Under the pieces are notes generated by a model. The model had not been told where the DNA came from. It was given only the letters and a program-made list of their open reading frames with translations, and searched no databases. A DNA stretch of 64,000 nucleotides, taken from TMP-7 sp038322675 (GTDB lineage: Bacteria; Acidobacteriota; Terriglobia; Bryobacterales; Bryobacteraceae). Both the position numbers and the translations under genes were made by a program. Numbering within the stretch: the stretch's first letter is position 1; each line of letters starts with the position of its first letter. Below are positions 63,757 through 64,000 of the stretch, piece by piece. The DNA lies in assembly GCA_038322675.1 (NCBI GenBank), contig JBBQGE010000008.1:1-64000 (forward strand). The letters are read 5' to 3'.

Positions 63757-64000
63757 CGTGGCGCCTCCTGCATGTCGATGATGAAGCCGGCCAGGAACGG
63801 CAATTCGAAATCGTCAATATCGATGCGCCCGCTGGACGTAATTTGAAAGCCCGTCGGCGATGGGTCGATGCGATCCGCAATCCGGTACTTCACTGGCTTC
63901 AGCGGCGGAACGAGAAGAGTAACCTGCGGGCGAGCGAACTTCCGCACCGTCAGTGCGAACACTCCCGGGATCCCCTCCACCGCTTCGTAGATCTTGCTGA
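63753..64000 (-). CDS. Partial putative baseplate-assembly protein (5' end outside window)
   Basis: The frame is open to the right window edge. The visible C-terminal 82 residues read SKIYEAVEGIPGVFALTVRK, FRITSSGRIDI-like FQITSSGRIDIDDFELPFLA, the typical end of baseplate J/TIGR02243-type proteins that form the wedge of a contractile tail. The stop overlaps the start of the gpI-like gene (ATGA). A GTG at 63980 exists but the frame continues beyond it, so the true start lies outside. Confidence 0.65.
   Translation of the reverse strand, partial: SKIYEAVEGIPGVFALTVRKFARPQVTLLVPPLKPVKYRIADRIDPSPTGFQITSSGRIDIDDFELPFLAGFIIDMQEAPR

Overview
The window looks like GC-rich chromosomal DNA from the Acidobacteriota, most likely a Solibacter/Bryobacter-type member. 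This is inferred from the gene content: an Oar-like TonB-dependent receptor with a carboxypeptidase-regulatory N-domain, a zinc-ribbon/kinase/TPR serine-threonine kinase, a PmoA-like protein next to an exported RraA-like protein, a PEP-CTERM CHRD protein, and a divided transketolase. No replication origin, rRNA, CRISPR array or intact transposase was seen.

Layout. 1-1.8 kb: a DksA/TraR-like zinc-finger gene and a partial relative, then a frameshifted and truncated tyrosine integrase beside the 5' half of a tRNA-Gly gene (footprint of a lost element). 2.0-5.1 kb: kinase/TPR regulator. 5.2-10.1 kb: glycan cluster (two GT2 enzymes, DUF2304 membrane protein, TMTC-like membrane TPR protein, GT4 enzyme). 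10.1-12.9 kb: a frameshifted amidohydrolase and a 612-codon two-thioredoxin-domain gene interrupted by an in-frame UGA. 13-20 kb: two acyl-CoA synthetases, LeuA and a GMC oxidoreductase. 20.1-24.2 kb: a Cys-rich mini-protein, RsgA and two GT4 genes separated by chimeric tandem repeats. 24.2-24.8 kb: a decayed MazF-type toxin-antitoxin pair. 24.8-30.3 kb: RecA, HU, TatA, tRNA-Ala, a CHRD protein, a methyltransferase and TatBC. 30.4-37.5 kb: PmoA-like, RraA-like, TonB receptor and GlyA. 37.5-42.6 kb: a leftward operon-like run (split transketolase, NarX/NarL-like pair, amidohydrolase, frameshifted anchored protein). 42.6-43.9 kb: ACT-domain protein and two small unknowns. 44.2-53.7 kb: the mreB-mreC-mreD-PBP2-RodA elongasome operon, RNase E/G and a secreted unknown. 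53.7-64 kb: tRNA-Ser, a decaying region (a cytochrome pseudogene with two nonsense codons and a broken secreted protein), then a leftward phage-tail-like (contractile-injection-type) operon that runs off the right edge.

Main finding. In the thioredoxin gene at 11.1-12.9 kb the internal UGA (12188-12190) falls where the catalytic N-terminal cysteine of a thioredoxin fold belongs. The spacing to the downstream helix matches E. coli thioredoxin exactly, and the spacing to the cis-proline differs by one residue. Immediately 3' of the UGA is a stem-loop with bacterial SECIS geometry (apical loop 18 nt from the UGA, G at the second loop position). This makes it a candidate new selenoprotein with a U-x-x-S active site fused to a TlpA-like C-P-P-C domain. 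The caveat is that at least seven other genes here carry frameshifts or nonsense codons, so a simple disabling mutation, or sequence error, must be excluded.
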